Of a stretch of 63,985 nucleotides of DNA, positions 17,360 to 26,613 are shown piece by piece. The translations under genes were made by a program, and so were the position numbers. How positions within the stretch are numbered: the first letter of the stretch is position 1; each line of letters starts with the position of its first letter. The stretch comes from Actinomycetes bacterium (lineage in GTDB: Bacteria > Actinomycetota > Acidimicrobiia > Acidimicrobiales > RAAP-2), in contig JAKBTL010000138.1 in NCBI GenBank assembly GCA_021844425.1, positions 1 to 63,985 of the forward strand, read 5' to 3'. Below the pieces are notes generated by a model. The model was not told the DNA's origin. It worked only from the letters and a program-made list of their open reading frames with translations, and searched no databases.

Positions 17360-18079
17360 TCATAGCTTGTGCCGTGACACGGTACCGGCGCGCAGAGCCC
17401 CGAGGAGCACCCCCGCTGCGATCGCTGCGGTCTCGGCGCGAAGCACGTGCGCCGAGAGGCTCACCGTCGGCAGCCCCGAGGAGAGCTCTTCGGGGCTCCA
17501 CCCCCCCTCGGGCCCGACCGCGATGGTGGTGAGCTCGGGTAGGGGCGGCGGACCCCCAGGCTCGGCAAGTGCGATACCCGAGCGCTCGGAGCCCGCACGC
17601 TCGGGGACGCCGGCGACCGTCTCGAGGCCTTCGAGGCCATCGAGGTCTCCGAGGCCGACGACGCCGGCGACCTCCGGGAGCCACACCCGGCGCGCCTGGG
17701 CCGCCGCCGCGGTGGCCACCCGACGCAGGCGGTCGAGCACGGCGCTCGCGCGCCCCGGGTCCCAGCGGACGACCGAGCGAGTCGTCGAGAGGACGACGAT
17801 GCGGTCGACGCCGAGCTCGGTCAGCTTCTGGACGACCCATTCGGGCCGCTCGGCCTTCACCGGGGCGAAAGCCACGGTGAGCGCCGGAAGCGGCGCCGCG
17901 TCGAGCTCGACCGGCCCGTCGACGTCGAGGGTGCCCCCTCCCCTGTAGCGACATCGGGTCCATCTCCCCCGCCCGTCGGTCGCCACGACCACCTCGCCGG
18001 GGGCAAGCCGGAGCACGCGTTCGAGATGGCGGGCGTCAGCGGGCTCGAGGACAGGGGCCGCCGGGTCGCCGACGAGCAC
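17360..18079 (-). CDS. rsmE: 16S rRNA (uracil-1498-N3)-methyltransferase RsmE
   Basis: RsmE methylates U1498 of 16S rRNA with SAM and has a SPOUT fold. Seen are the N-terminal PUA-like part (ADARHLERVLRLAPGEVV), AFAPVKAERPEWVVQKLTEL, the SAM-binding knot TIAVGPEGGWSPEE and the closing SAHVLRAETAAIAAGVLLG. I used GTG 18079 because no ATG/GTG/TTG occurs between it and the dnaJ end. The family residues reach a few codons further upstream, so the true start may overlap dnaJ. Length 239 aa, normal for the family. Confidence 0.9.
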   Translation of the reverse strand: MLVGDPAAPVLEPADARHLERVLRLAPGEVVVATDGRGRWTRCRYRGGGTLDVDGPVELDAAPLPALTVAFAPVKAERPEWVVQKLTELGVDRIVVLSTTRSVVRWDPGRASAVLDRLRRVATAAAAQARRVWLPEVAGVVGLGDLDGLEGLETVAGVPERAGSERSGIALAEPGGPPPLPELTTIAVGPEGGWSPEELSSGLPTVSLSAHVLRAETAAIAAGVLLGALRAGTVSRHKL

Positions 18080-18134
18080 CTGGGCCGAGGCGCGCCGACG
18101 TGCCGCGACGCCTGCGTCGGCGCCCGGGGGGCCG

Positions 18135-19262
18135 TCAGCCGAGCGCGGAGCGGATGCGCGAGAAGACGCCGTCGTGCCCGTGGACCTCCTCGCCGCGCTC
18201 TGCGGCGAGCTCGGAGAGCAGCTCCCGCTGACGAGGGGTGAGGTCGGTCGGCGTGTCGACCGCCAGGTGGACGTAGAGGTCTCCCCTTCCACGGCCGCGC
18301 AGGTGCGGGACGCCGAGCCCGCGCAGCCGGACAACCGACCCCGCCTGCGTGCCTGCGGCGACGGCGACCTGCCGCGGGCCGTCGAGAGTCTCGACGTCGA
18401 GCGAGGTGCCGAGCGCGGCCTGGGCCATCCCGACGTGCAGGGTCGTGTGGAGATCGTCACCGGCGCGCTCGAACCGCTCGTCGGGCTCGACGACGAGGTG
18501 GACGAACAGCGAGCCGTTGGGGCCGCCGCGCGGCCCGGCCGGCCCGCGGCCGGCGAGACGCAGCGTGGACCCGTCGTCCACGCCGGCGGGAACCTCGACG
18601 GTGAACTCGCGGTCTTCCATTCGCCGGCCCTCTCCCCGGCACGACTGGCACGGGTCGGCGATCACCTCGCCGGTCCCCTGGCACTTGGAGCACCCGACCA
18701 TCGTCACGACCTGGCCCAGCAAGGAGTTGCGCAGCCGTCGGATCTCGCCGGTCCCCTGGCAGTCGCTGCACACGATCGGCTGGGTGCCAGGCGCCGCCCC
18801 GCTGCCTCCGCACTCGTCGCAGCTGACCGGAAGGCGCACCGAGAGCTGCTTGTGCGCGCCGAACACGGCTTCGACGAGGTCGAGGTGCAAGGTGACCTCT
18901 GCGTCGCTGCCCGGCTGGGGGCCGCGGCGCCTGACGCCACGAGGCGCGCCTCCCACGGTCCCGAAGAACATCTCGAAGAGATCCGACAAGCCGCTGTCGA
19001 AGCCGAAACCCCCGCCGCCGCCGGGGCCGGATGCAGGGCCGCCGCTGAAGCTCGCCGCCCCGAAGCGGTCGTAGCGGGCACGCCGCTCGGGGTCGCGCAA
19101 GACCTCGTAGGCGAACGAGATCTCCTTGAACTTCGCCTCGAGCTCGGGGTCCCCGCCGTTCGCGTCCGGATGGAACTCGCGCGCGCGCCGCCGGTAGGCC
19201 CGCTTGATCTCCTCGTCGGTCGCGTCGGGCCTCACGCCGAGAAGCTCGTAGAGGTCACCCAT
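18135..19262 (-). CDS. dnaJ: Chaperone protein DnaJ
   Basis: Hsp40 co-chaperone that stimulates DnaK. The 375-aa product has a J domain with the HPD triad (REFHPDANGG), a Gly/Phe-rich region, and four CxxCxGxG zinc repeats (CDECGGSG, CSDCQGTG, CSKCQGTG, CQSCRGEG), then the C-terminal substrate domain. ATG 19262 (MGDLYELLG) was preferred to an upstream ATG because it gives the canonical N-terminus. It sits 4 bp after hrcA, so it should be repressed by HrcA at the CIRCE site. No dnaK or grpE is in the window; this is the hrcA-linked DnaJ2 type common in actinobacteria. Confidence 0.95.
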   Translation of the reverse strand: MGDLYELLGVRPDATDEEIKRAYRRRAREFHPDANGGDPELEAKFKEISFAYEVLRDPERRARYDRFGAASFSGGPASGPGGGGGFGFDSGLSDLFEMFFGTVGGAPRGVRRRGPQPGSDAEVTLHLDLVEAVFGAHKQLSVRLPVSCDECGGSGAAPGTQPIVCSDCQGTGEIRRLRNSLLGQVVTMVGCSKCQGTGEVIADPCQSCRGEGRRMEDREFTVEVPAGVDDGSTLRLAGRGPAGPRGGPNGSLFVHLVVEPDERFERAGDDLHTTLHVGMAQAALGTSLDVETLDGPRQVAVAAGTQAGSVVRLRGLGVPHLRGRGRGDLYVHLAVDTPTDLTPRQRELLSELAAERGEEVHGHDGVFSRIRSALG

Positions 19263-19266
19263 CGTC

Positions 19267-20352
19267 TCAGCGCCTGCCACGTGCACGCCTCCTCGGGCGA
19301 GTCTCGCGCGCGGAGCGCGCCGATGGCCCGGCGTCGAACGTCGTGCGGAGCCGGTCGCCGAGCTGCTCCCCCACGACCCGCGCGGCGGCGAGCGCCTGCG
19401 GATAGTTCATGCGCGTGGGACCGAGCAGGCCGACGGCGCCGCCCGACCGACCGTCGACGGACACCGGAGCGACGACGACGGCGCACGCCGACAGGGGCTC
19501 GTAGCCGTGCTCGGCGCCGATCGCGACGGACAGTCCGCGTTCGAGCACGTCACGCAGCAGCGAGACCACGACGAGCTGCTGCTCCAAGGTCGCGAGGACG
19601 GCGCGGACCGTCTCGACCGCATCGAACGCGCCGGCAAGGCGAGAGGGTCCTCCCACGAAGATCCGGTCGTGCGCCTCGCACGCGAGGTCCCCGAGCGCCG
19701 ACTGCGCGAGTGCCACCACTCGGTCGACCTGGGTGTCGCCGCTCGGCTCGGTGATCTGGACGGAGCCGAGGGGATGCGCCTGCGCCGCGGCCTGAAGGCG
19801 GGCCGACGCGGCAGCGAGCACGTCGTCGGGCAGCTCCTCGGGCAGCTCGATCGCCTGCTTCTCCACTGCGCCGTCCGCCAACACGGCCACGAGCAGCACC
19901 ACACGCGGCCCGAGGCCCACGAGCTGCACCGAGCGCACAGCGGCGGCTTCGTGGCTCGGCGGCAGCACGACGGAGGCGTAGGACGTGAGCTCGGAGAGCA
20001 GGCCCGAGGTCCGCTCGAGCAACTCCTCCATCTCCCCGTGGACCTGCTCGAAGAACCGGCTCACCTTGTGGCGCTGCGCGGGACCCAGCACCCCGGGCTC
20101 CGCCAGCTGGTCCACGAAGAACCGGTAGCCCTTGTCCGTCGGGACCCGCCCGGCGCTCGTGTGCGGCTGGACGAGGTACCCCTCGCGCTCGAGGGCCACC
20201 ATCTCCGAGCGGATCGTCGCGGAGGAGACGTTGATCCCCGCGGCCCGAGCGACGTGGTGAGACCCGACCGGCTGGGCGGTCCCGATGTACTCGCTCACGA
20301 CCGCCTCCAAGATCGCTGCCTTTCGAGGGTCCAGGTCCTGGGTGTCGGGCAT
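19267..20352 (-). CDS. hrcA: Heat-inducible transcription repressor HrcA
   Basis: HrcA represses class I heat-shock genes by binding CIRCE. The 361-aa protein has an N-terminal winged helix (DPRKAAILEAVVSEYIGTAQ, PVGSHHVARAAGINVSSATIR, SEMVALEREGYLVQPHTSAGR), the PTDKGYRFFVDQL segment and the HrcA-family ligand-like domain. ATG 20352 (MPDTQDLDP) is the natural start; the frame continues upstream across the operator. A CIRCE element lies 28 bp upstream of the start, showing autoregulation. dnaJ follows 4 bp downstream. Confidence 0.95.
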   Translation of the reverse strand: MPDTQDLDPRKAAILEAVVSEYIGTAQPVGSHHVARAAGINVSSATIRSEMVALEREGYLVQPHTSAGRVPTDKGYRFFVDQLAEPGVLGPAQRHKVSRFFEQVHGEMEELLERTSGLLSELTSYASVVLPPSHEAAAVRSVQLVGLGPRVVLLVAVLADGAVEKQAIELPEELPDDVLAAASARLQAAAQAHPLGSVQITEPSGDTQVDRVVALAQSALGDLACEAHDRIFVGGPSRLAGAFDAVETVRAVLATLEQQLVVVSLLRDVLERGLSVAIGAEHGYEPLSACAVVVAPVSVDGRSGGAVGLLGPTRMNYPQALAAARVVGEQLGDRLRTTFDAGPSARSARETRPRRRARGRR

Positions 20353-20379
20353 GGCGTATCTCCGTTGACGGCGGTATCT

Positions 20380-20406
20380 CTGGCACTCGATTGTACCGAC
20401 TGCCAA
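20380..20406. promoter_or_regulatory. CIRCE operator upstream of hrcA-dnaJ
   Basis: CTGGCACTC (20380-20388), 9-bp spacer, GACTGCCAA (20398-20406). Seven of nine positions pair between the arms, and both arms resemble the CIRCE consensus. It lies 28 bp upstream of the hrcA ATG, the classical place for HrcA autoregulation. It is a weaker copy of the perfect site at 1684-1710. Confidence 0.85.
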
Positions 20407-20486
20407 GGCGCGCCGGCCGCCCCTCCATTCGTCGGGCGGCGTGGACGGCCCGAACGCTCCGCCAGGGCGCGCTCGGGCGAGCCCGC

Positions 20487-22304
<1,818 letters not shown>

Positions 22305-22378
22305 GGTGCGTCGATCGTAGTGGGGGCGGGGAAGACCGCGGGCGATGGGCTCACGACGCTTCCCGCGAGCTCGCCGCA

Positions 22379-22497
22379 GGGAGCGATGCGCAGGGAGCGA
22401 TGCGCAGGGAGCGATGCGCAGGGAGCGATGCGCAGGGAGCGATGCGCAGGGAGCGATGCGCAGGGAGCGATGCGCAGGGAGCGATGCGCAGGGAGCA
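22379..22497. repeat. 14-bp tandem repeat, 8 perfect copies plus partial ninth
   Basis: The unit GGGAGCGATGCGCA occurs eight times without a mismatch from 22379 to 22490, followed by GGGAGCA. It lies between divergent lepA and rpsT, where both promoters should be. Because 14 is not a multiple of 3 and no gene spans it, it is non-coding; the spacing is about one and a third helix turns. Perfect identity implies recent expansion. Confidence 0.96.
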
Positions 22498-22608
22498 GCA
22501 TGCACGCGCTGCTACCATCGAGGTCCGCCGTATCCCGGGACGAACCCCGGGGCCGCGCGCCGCCGGCCGGGTCGGCGGCACCCGACCGAAGATCCGAGGA
22601 ACCGCACC

Positions 22609-22872
22609 GTGGCGAACATCAAGTCCCAGATCAAGCGCAACCGGCAGAACGAGCGTCGGCGCGTCCGTAACAAGTCCGTCCGCTCCGAGATGCGCACCCG
22701 GACCAAGACGGCTCTCGCCGCAGCGGAGGCCGACGCCGGCACCGTGGCCGAGGCGCTCCGAGCGGCGGTGAAGCGCATCGACAAGGCTGCCGCGCAAGGG
22801 GTGATCCACAAGAACCAGGCTGCCAACCGCAAGTCCCGGCTCATGCGTCGCATCGCCAAGCTCGGTTCCTGA
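22609..22872 (+). CDS. rpsT: 30S ribosomal protein S20
   Basis: Small basic ribosomal protein S20, 87 aa, binding 16S rRNA. Sequence MANIKSQIKRNRQNERRRVR, a Lys/Arg-rich helix pair, and the closing KNQAANRKSRLMRRIAKL are diagnostic. Start GTG 22609 is preceded by a GAGGA ribosome site. The gene is monocistronic, facing holA tail to tail, and in many bacteria S20 lies next to holA and lepA as here. Confidence 0.96.
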   Translation: MANIKSQIKRNRQNERRRVRNKSVRSEMRTRTKTALAAAEADAGTVAEALRAAVKRIDKAAAQGVIHKNQAANRKSRLMRRIAKLGS

Positions 22873-22908
22873 CCGGCGGCGCCACCTCGGCGCTGCGGCT
22901 GGCGTGGA

Positions 22909-23964
22909 TCAACGGCGGGCGCGGCTCGCCCGGCGCTCGGCTCTGCCGTGTGCCGGCTGTGGCCCCCCGCCGCGACTGCCGGCCAGGCGAGCCAGCCGAG
23001 CCACGAGGATCTCGAGCACCAGCTCGGGCGCCAGAGCGGTCCGCCCCTTCACGTCGAGGTCGGCGTCCGCGACGAGGGTGACGGCCTGGCCGACGCGCTC
23101 GCCCCCGAGCCGGCGCGCGCCGTCGAGCGCCTTCTTCGCGAGGAAGGCGCTGCGGACACCGAGCAGTGCCGCGGCGACGTCGCCGGAGGACGCGTCGGCC
23201 CCGTCGAGCCGCAGCATGGCCGAGAAGTGCCCGTGCAGGATCGCCACGACCATCGGCGCCGCGCGGCCCGCGGCGAGCAGCCGTCGGAGCGCTCTCAGGG
23301 CGCCGGAGACGTCGCCCGCGTCGATCGCGTCGGTCAGCTCCCAGGGCGGCACCGCTCCCGCCTCCCCGAGGAACGGCTCGAGCGCAGCCGCGCTCACCTT
23401 CGCGCCCTCGCCGTAGGCGGCGGCGAGGGACTGGAGGAGACCTTCGAGCCGGCCGACGTCCTCGCCGAGGTGCTCCTCGAGCCGGCGAGCCGCTCCGGGG
23501 TCCAGCTTCACCGGCGCATGGTGCAGCTGCTCGGCCATCCAGCGCCCGCGCTCGCGGCCCCTGCCGGCGCCCGTCTCCACCACCCCGCCGACCGCGGTCG
23601 CCGCCTTGACCAGCGGCGCCGGGATCGTGCCGCCACCCGAGACGAGCACGAGGTGCACCGACGGGACCGGGTGCTCGAGGGCGGCAACCAGTCTCGAGGC
23701 GTCTGCCGTGCCGAGACGTCCGGCGTCGCGAACGACGACGACCCGGCGGTCGACGAGGAACGGCGGCGTGGTGCAGGCGTCGACGACCGCGGCGGCGTCG
23801 AGCTCGTCGCCGGCGCCGTGCTCCTCGACGACGAGCGAGTGCTCGAGGCCGCCCGCCAGCTGCTCGACGAGCGAGCGGGCCGCCTGCGCGACGAGGACCG
23901 GGTCTTCCCCGCGCACGAGGTGCAGCGGCGCATCGGGGCGCCCGCCGGCACGCGCCGGGGTCAC
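22909..23964 (-). CDS. holA: DNA polymerase III subunit delta
   Basis: The delta subunit opens the sliding clamp in the clamp-loader complex. The 351-aa protein has the family N-terminus APLHLVRGEDPVLVAQAARSL, the stretch VVVVRDAGRLGTADAS, VHLVLVSGGGTIPAPLVKA and the C-terminal helical collar (AILHGHFSAMLRLDGADA; LGGERVGQAVTLVADADLD). It is not an ATPase itself, and no Walker motif is seen. GTG 23964 overlaps the stop of the folP2-like gene (GTGA), so the two are coupled. Convergent with rpsT. Confidence 0.92.
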   Translation of the reverse strand: MTPARAGGRPDAPLHLVRGEDPVLVAQAARSLVEQLAGGLEHSLVVEEHGAGDELDAAAVVDACTTPPFLVDRRVVVVRDAGRLGTADASRLVAALEHPVPSVHLVLVSGGGTIPAPLVKAATAVGGVVETGAGRGRERGRWMAEQLHHAPVKLDPGAARRLEEHLGEDVGRLEGLLQSLAAAYGEGAKVSAAALEPFLGEAGAVPPWELTDAIDAGDVSGALRALRRLLAAGRAAPMVVAILHGHFSAMLRLDGADASSGDVAAALLGVRSAFLAKKALDGARRLGGERVGQAVTLVADADLDVKGRTALAPELVLEILVARLARLAGSRGGGPQPAHGRAERRASRARR

Positions 23965-24911
23965 CGCTCGCGCTTCGCTCGCACCGGCTCGCCACCGCGC
24001 GCCGAGAGGACCTCGGCCAGCGCGTCGCGCACCCGGACGGTGCCGACGACGTCGTGCACCCGCAGGATCCGACAGCCCAACGTGACGCCGAGCGCTGCCG
24101 CGCCGAGCGACGCCTCGCGACGCTCGGCGATCTCCAGCCCGAGCACGGTGCCGAGGAACGTCTTGTTCGACGCCGACAGAAGGAGTGGATGCCCGAGGCC
24201 CGCGAGGACGTCCGACGCCCGTAGCAGCGCGAGCGAATGCTCGGCGGACTTCCCGAGGTCGAGGCCGGCGTCGAGCACGACACGTTCGGCAGGCACGCCG
24301 GCCGCCATGGCGCGATCGGCGAGCCCTGCGAGGGACCCCGCGACCGTCGCGACGACATCGGCGTAGACGGGATCGGGGTCTGGGACCCGAGGCGCGAGCC
24401 GGATGTGGGTCGCCACGACCGACGCCCCAGCGCGGACCGCGACCTCGAGGTACTCGGGGTCGGCGAAGCCGCTGATGTCGTTGCCGACCACGGCGCCGGC
24501 CTCGAACGACGCTTCCGCCACGCTCGCACGCCACGTGTCGACCGACACGGGCACGTCGAAGCGGGCGGTGATCGCCTCGATCGCCGGCACGACGCGCTCG
24601 AGCTCCTCCGCCTCGCCGACCTCGGGCCCGGGACCGGCCTTGACCCCGCCCACGTCGAGGAGGTCCGCGCCATCCGTCACGAGCTGCTCGGCACGGCGCA
24701 GGAGCGCGTCGAGCGCGAAGGTGGCGCCCCGGTCGTAGAAGGAGTCGGGCGTGCGGTTCAAGATGCCCATGACGAGCGCTCGGTGCTCGACGTCGTAGCT
24801 GCGGCCGCCGAGCGCGAGATGGCGGACAGACCGGCCGATCCGAGCCACCGCACGCGTCCGGGGGACACCATCGGCCCCCGTGCTCCTGGCCTCCCTGCCG
24901 GCGGTCTCCAC
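23961..24911 (-). CDS. Dihydropteroate synthase-like protein, FolP2 type
   Basis: A 316-aa pterin-binding TIM-barrel protein with MGILNRTPDSFYDRGATF, DLLDVGGVKAGPGPEV, VPVSVDTWRASVAEA and GNDISGFADPEYL. The motif VGGVKAGPG and the truncated GAT segment resemble the FolP2 paralogue of mycobacteria rather than the canonical folate enzyme. FolP2 of M. tuberculosis is reported not to act as a dihydropteroate synthase, so a folate role should not be assumed. There are no fol neighbours; the partner is holA. Confidence 0.85.
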   Translation of the reverse strand: METAGREARSTGADGVPRTRAVARIGRSVRHLALGGRSYDVEHRALVMGILNRTPDSFYDRGATFALDALLRRAEQLVTDGADLLDVGGVKAGPGPEVGEAEELERVVPAIEAITARFDVPVSVDTWRASVAEASFEAGAVVGNDISGFADPEYLEVAVRAGASVVATHIRLAPRVPDPDPVYADVVATVAGSLAGLADRAMAAGVPAERVVLDAGLDLGKSAEHSLALLRASDVLAGLGHPLLLSASNKTFLGTVLGLEIAERREASLGAAALGVTLGCRILRVHDVVGTVRVRDALAEVLSARGGEPVRAKRER

Positions 24912-24961
24912 GAAGTGGGACCCTACCGAAACGGGCCAGAGCCCTCGCGGAGAATTTCCAC

Positions 24962-24990
24962 TTGCAACGCCGCTTCAAAGAGCGTATGTT
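24962..24990 (+). promoter_or_regulatory. Sigma70-type promoter driving the c-di-GMP riboswitch
   Basis: TTGCAA (24962-24967), a 17-bp spacer and TATGTT (24985-24990) match the -35 and -10 consensus closely. Transcription would begin near 24997-25000, just before the riboswitch aptamer. It points away from the folP2-like gene, whose start is about 50 bp to the left. Confidence 0.65.
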
Positions 24991-25013
24991 GGCACTCTCG
25001 GTGCGCTCGTAGA

Positions 25014-25096
25014 GGCGCCGACGAAAGGGCAAACCCACTGCGAGGTGGGGACGCAAAGTCACGGGGCTCCATGAGCTAGCCGGACCGCCGAATCGG
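25014..25096 (+). promoter_or_regulatory. Cyclic di-GMP-I (GEMM-I) riboswitch
   Basis: The sequence carries the GEMM-I signature: AAAGGGCAAACC, a short hairpin closed by a GCGA tetraloop (CCACT-GCGA-GGTGG), the invariant GGGACGCAAAGTC, and a second arm ACGGGGCT...AGCTAGCCGGACCGCCGAA whose GCCGG and CCGAA segments match the tetraloop-receptor side. This aptamer binds cyclic di-GMP. Outer-stem ends are approximate. On the plus strand it is followed by a 43-codon ORF with a strong ribosome site and a terminator-like hairpin. Several GGDEF-family genes lie just to its right. Confidence 0.93.
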
Positions 25097-25180
25097 CCGC
25101 CGCGGGCGTGCCGCCTCTCCGGCGTTCCCCGGGTGGCTCGTGGAGCCGACACAGAGCCAACACAGAGGGGAACGGAACGC

Positions 25181-25312
25181 ATGGGAGAGCGCACCGGCCG
25201 CAGGTATTGCGGCGAGGACCACCGCTCGGCCCTTCCAGGGGTGCCCCGTGCTCGTCTGTGCGCAGATCGTATGCGCTCGGCGGGTTCCCCACGAGGTCGC
25301 CTCAGGGGATAG
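25181..25312 (+). CDS. Small 43-aa ORF downstream of the c-di-GMP riboswitch
   Basis: ATG 25181 follows a good ribosome site (GAGGGGA, about 8 nt upstream) and the frame stops at TAG 25310-25312. The peptide is basic (10 Arg) with two cysteines and no membrane segment, and matches no family I know. It is the first ORF with a good ribosome site after the aptamer. Longer frames starting at 25108 or 25140 run antisense into the GGDEF gene and look random. The riboswitch may control this peptide, or the region may be a regulatory RNA with only an incidental ORF. Confidence 0.4.
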   Translation: MGERTGRRYCGEDHRSALPGVPRARLCADRMRSAGSPRGRLRG

Positions 25313-25320
25313 GGAGCCGA

Positions 25321-25360
25321 GCGGCGGAGCCCCCCGCCCCCCGCCAGGGGGCTCCGCCGC
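25321..25360. terminator. Strong hairpin, likely bidirectional terminator
   Basis: A perfect 14-bp inverted repeat, GCGGCGGAGCCCCC at 25321-25334 and its complement at 25347-25360, with a 12-nt loop. It lies 8 bp after the small riboswitch ORF and 8 bp beyond the stop of the minus-strand gene at 25368. No clear T tract follows on either side, which is common in high-GC actinobacteria. It could also be the riboswitch expression platform. Confidence 0.75.
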
Positions 25361-25367
25361 CGCCGGC

Positions 25368-26600
25368 CTATCGGTCTTGCAGTCGAGCAACGGCGTCGCG
25401 CAGCAGTTCGTCGACGTCGCGACCGTCTCCGGGTGCCGCTGCGACGTGCGCCGTCCGCACGCCGGGCGGGCGGTCGAGCGCGGAGCCCACCGCGACCGCA
25501 ATCCGTCGCTCGACCATGTCGCTCCCCTCGTCGGCAAGCAAGAGCGCTGCCGCGAACAGGCGCTCTTCGACTCGGCCGACCGGATCGGTGCTCCGGAGCG
25601 CGGCGGCGAGCACCCGTGCTGCGGCCTGCGCTGTCCGGACGTCGGGCACTTCTACGACCACGAGCACGAAGGTTCCCGCTGAGCGAGCGCCAGGGGCGAG
25701 CAACCGACCAGCCCGGCTGAAGAAGCTCGCGAGCCCCGGAAGGCCGGTCAGCTGATCGCGTCCCGCCCACCACTCGGCCTCCGGCGTCGCCCCTGCGAGA
25801 GACTTCGCCGCGCCAGTCCTCTCTGGCACCGGCGCATCGTCGCTCCCCTCATTCGGCGCGCCGACGCTGGACGTGCGTGCGCCCCCGAGTGCACTCGGAG
25901 CGAGAGAAAAGCTCGGCGATGCGGGGACCGGGAAGTCCGCAGACATGCCGGTCCCGACGGAGAGCGGGAACTCAGGCGCCTCGGGCACCCACTCAGGCGC
26001 CTCGGGCACCCACTGAGGCGCCTCGGGCACCCACTGAGGCGCCTCGGGCACCCATGGGCCGGCGCTGCGGAGCCTGTCGGGGCGCTCGTGTCCCCCATTG
26101 GCTCCGGGATCCGCCCTGTCGGCTCCGTGACCAGGATCCGCCCTGTCGGCTCCGTGACCAGGATCTGCCCTGTCGGCTCCGGGGTCCCCCGCGCGGGCGA
26201 GCTGCTGGACCACTCTCAGGTGCCGGACGAGGCGCTCGGCCAGCTGCCCGAGGACGTCGAGATGCGCTGCCTCGAACCGGTGATCAGGTTCGGCGACGAG
26301 CCCGATCATGCTGTGGCCGCCCCCGTCGCGCAGCGGGGCGACCGCCAGGGTCACCTGGCGCCCCACGCGCCCGCTGCGGACGAAGACGCGCGCGTGGACG
26401 AACTCCGGATCTGCCGACGCCTGCCGGACGAGCTCCGCGAGCTCGTCGGGTGAGAGCCCCTCGGCGGACCCGGGCTCCGGGACGGAGATGATCTCTGGAG
26501 CTCGGCCGGCGGTGTCGAGTGCGGCGAAGGCCGTTCCGGCCGCGGTGTCGCGACGAGCAACCCGCAGGAGGTTCTCGACGGTGGTCGTCCCGATGTGCAC
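25368..26600 (-). CDS. Degenerate GGDEF-domain protein with repeat linker
   Basis: A 410-aa protein. Residues 1-130 look GAF-like (TTTVENLLRVARRDTAAGTA; MIGLVAEPDHRFEAAHLDVLGQL). A low-complexity linker (about 145-280) contains three GADRADPGH repeats and four WVPEAPx repeats. The C-terminal domain starts RDQLTGLPGLASFFSRAGRLL, the classical entry of a GGDEF domain, but the catalytic GGDEF loop is replaced by GRVEERLF, so cyclase activity is not expected; it may be a c-di-GMP or GTP sensor, or a partner of the upstream cyclase. It starts 13 bp after that cyclase gene in the same operon. Confidence 0.8.
   Translation of the reverse strand: MHIGTTTVENLLRVARRDTAAGTAFAALDTAGRAPEIISVPEPGSAEGLSPDELAELVRQASADPEFVHARVFVRSGRVGRQVTLAVAPLRDGGGHSMIGLVAEPDHRFEAAHLDVLGQLAERLVRHLRVVQQLARAGDPGADRADPGHGADRADPGHGADRADPGANGGHERPDRLRSAGPWVPEAPQWVPEAPQWVPEAPEWVPEAPEFPLSVGTGMSADFPVPASPSFSLAPSALGGARTSSVGAPNEGSDDAPVPERTGAAKSLAGATPEAEWWAGRDQLTGLPGLASFFSRAGRLLAPGARSAGTFVLVVVEVPDVRTAQAAARVLAAALRSTDPVGRVEERLFAAALLLADEGSDMVERRIAVAVGSALDRPPGVRTAHVAAAPGDGRDVDELLRDAVARLQDR
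25971..26054 (-). repeat. 21-bp tandem repeat, 4 copies, coding for WVPEAPx
   Basis: Four consecutive 21-bp units (25971, 25992, 26013, 26034) differ at one position only (CTC versus CTG). They are in frame with the gene and give four heptapeptides WVPEAPE/Q in the linker. Confidence 0.93.
26107..26187 (-). repeat. 27-bp tandem repeat, 3 copies, coding for GADRADPGH
   Basis: Units at 26107, 26134 and 26161; the first two are identical and the third has a few changes. In frame they encode nonapeptides of type GADRADPGH in the linker of the degenerate GGDEF protein, 50 bp from the other repeat array. Confidence 0.9.
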
Positions 26601-26613
26601 GAGGGTACGAGCC

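Noticed and set aside
22379-22497. Repeat array as a CRISPR
   Set aside because: Units are 14 bp and directly contiguous with no spacers.
22305-22505. N-terminal extension of LepA through the repeats
   Set aside because: The added residues are translated 14-bp repeats and LepA similarity begins after GTG 22304.
24989-25015. TTGGCACTC near the riboswitch promoter as a third CIRCE site
   Set aside because: Only the left half-site is present; the second arm at the proper 9-bp spacing does not match.
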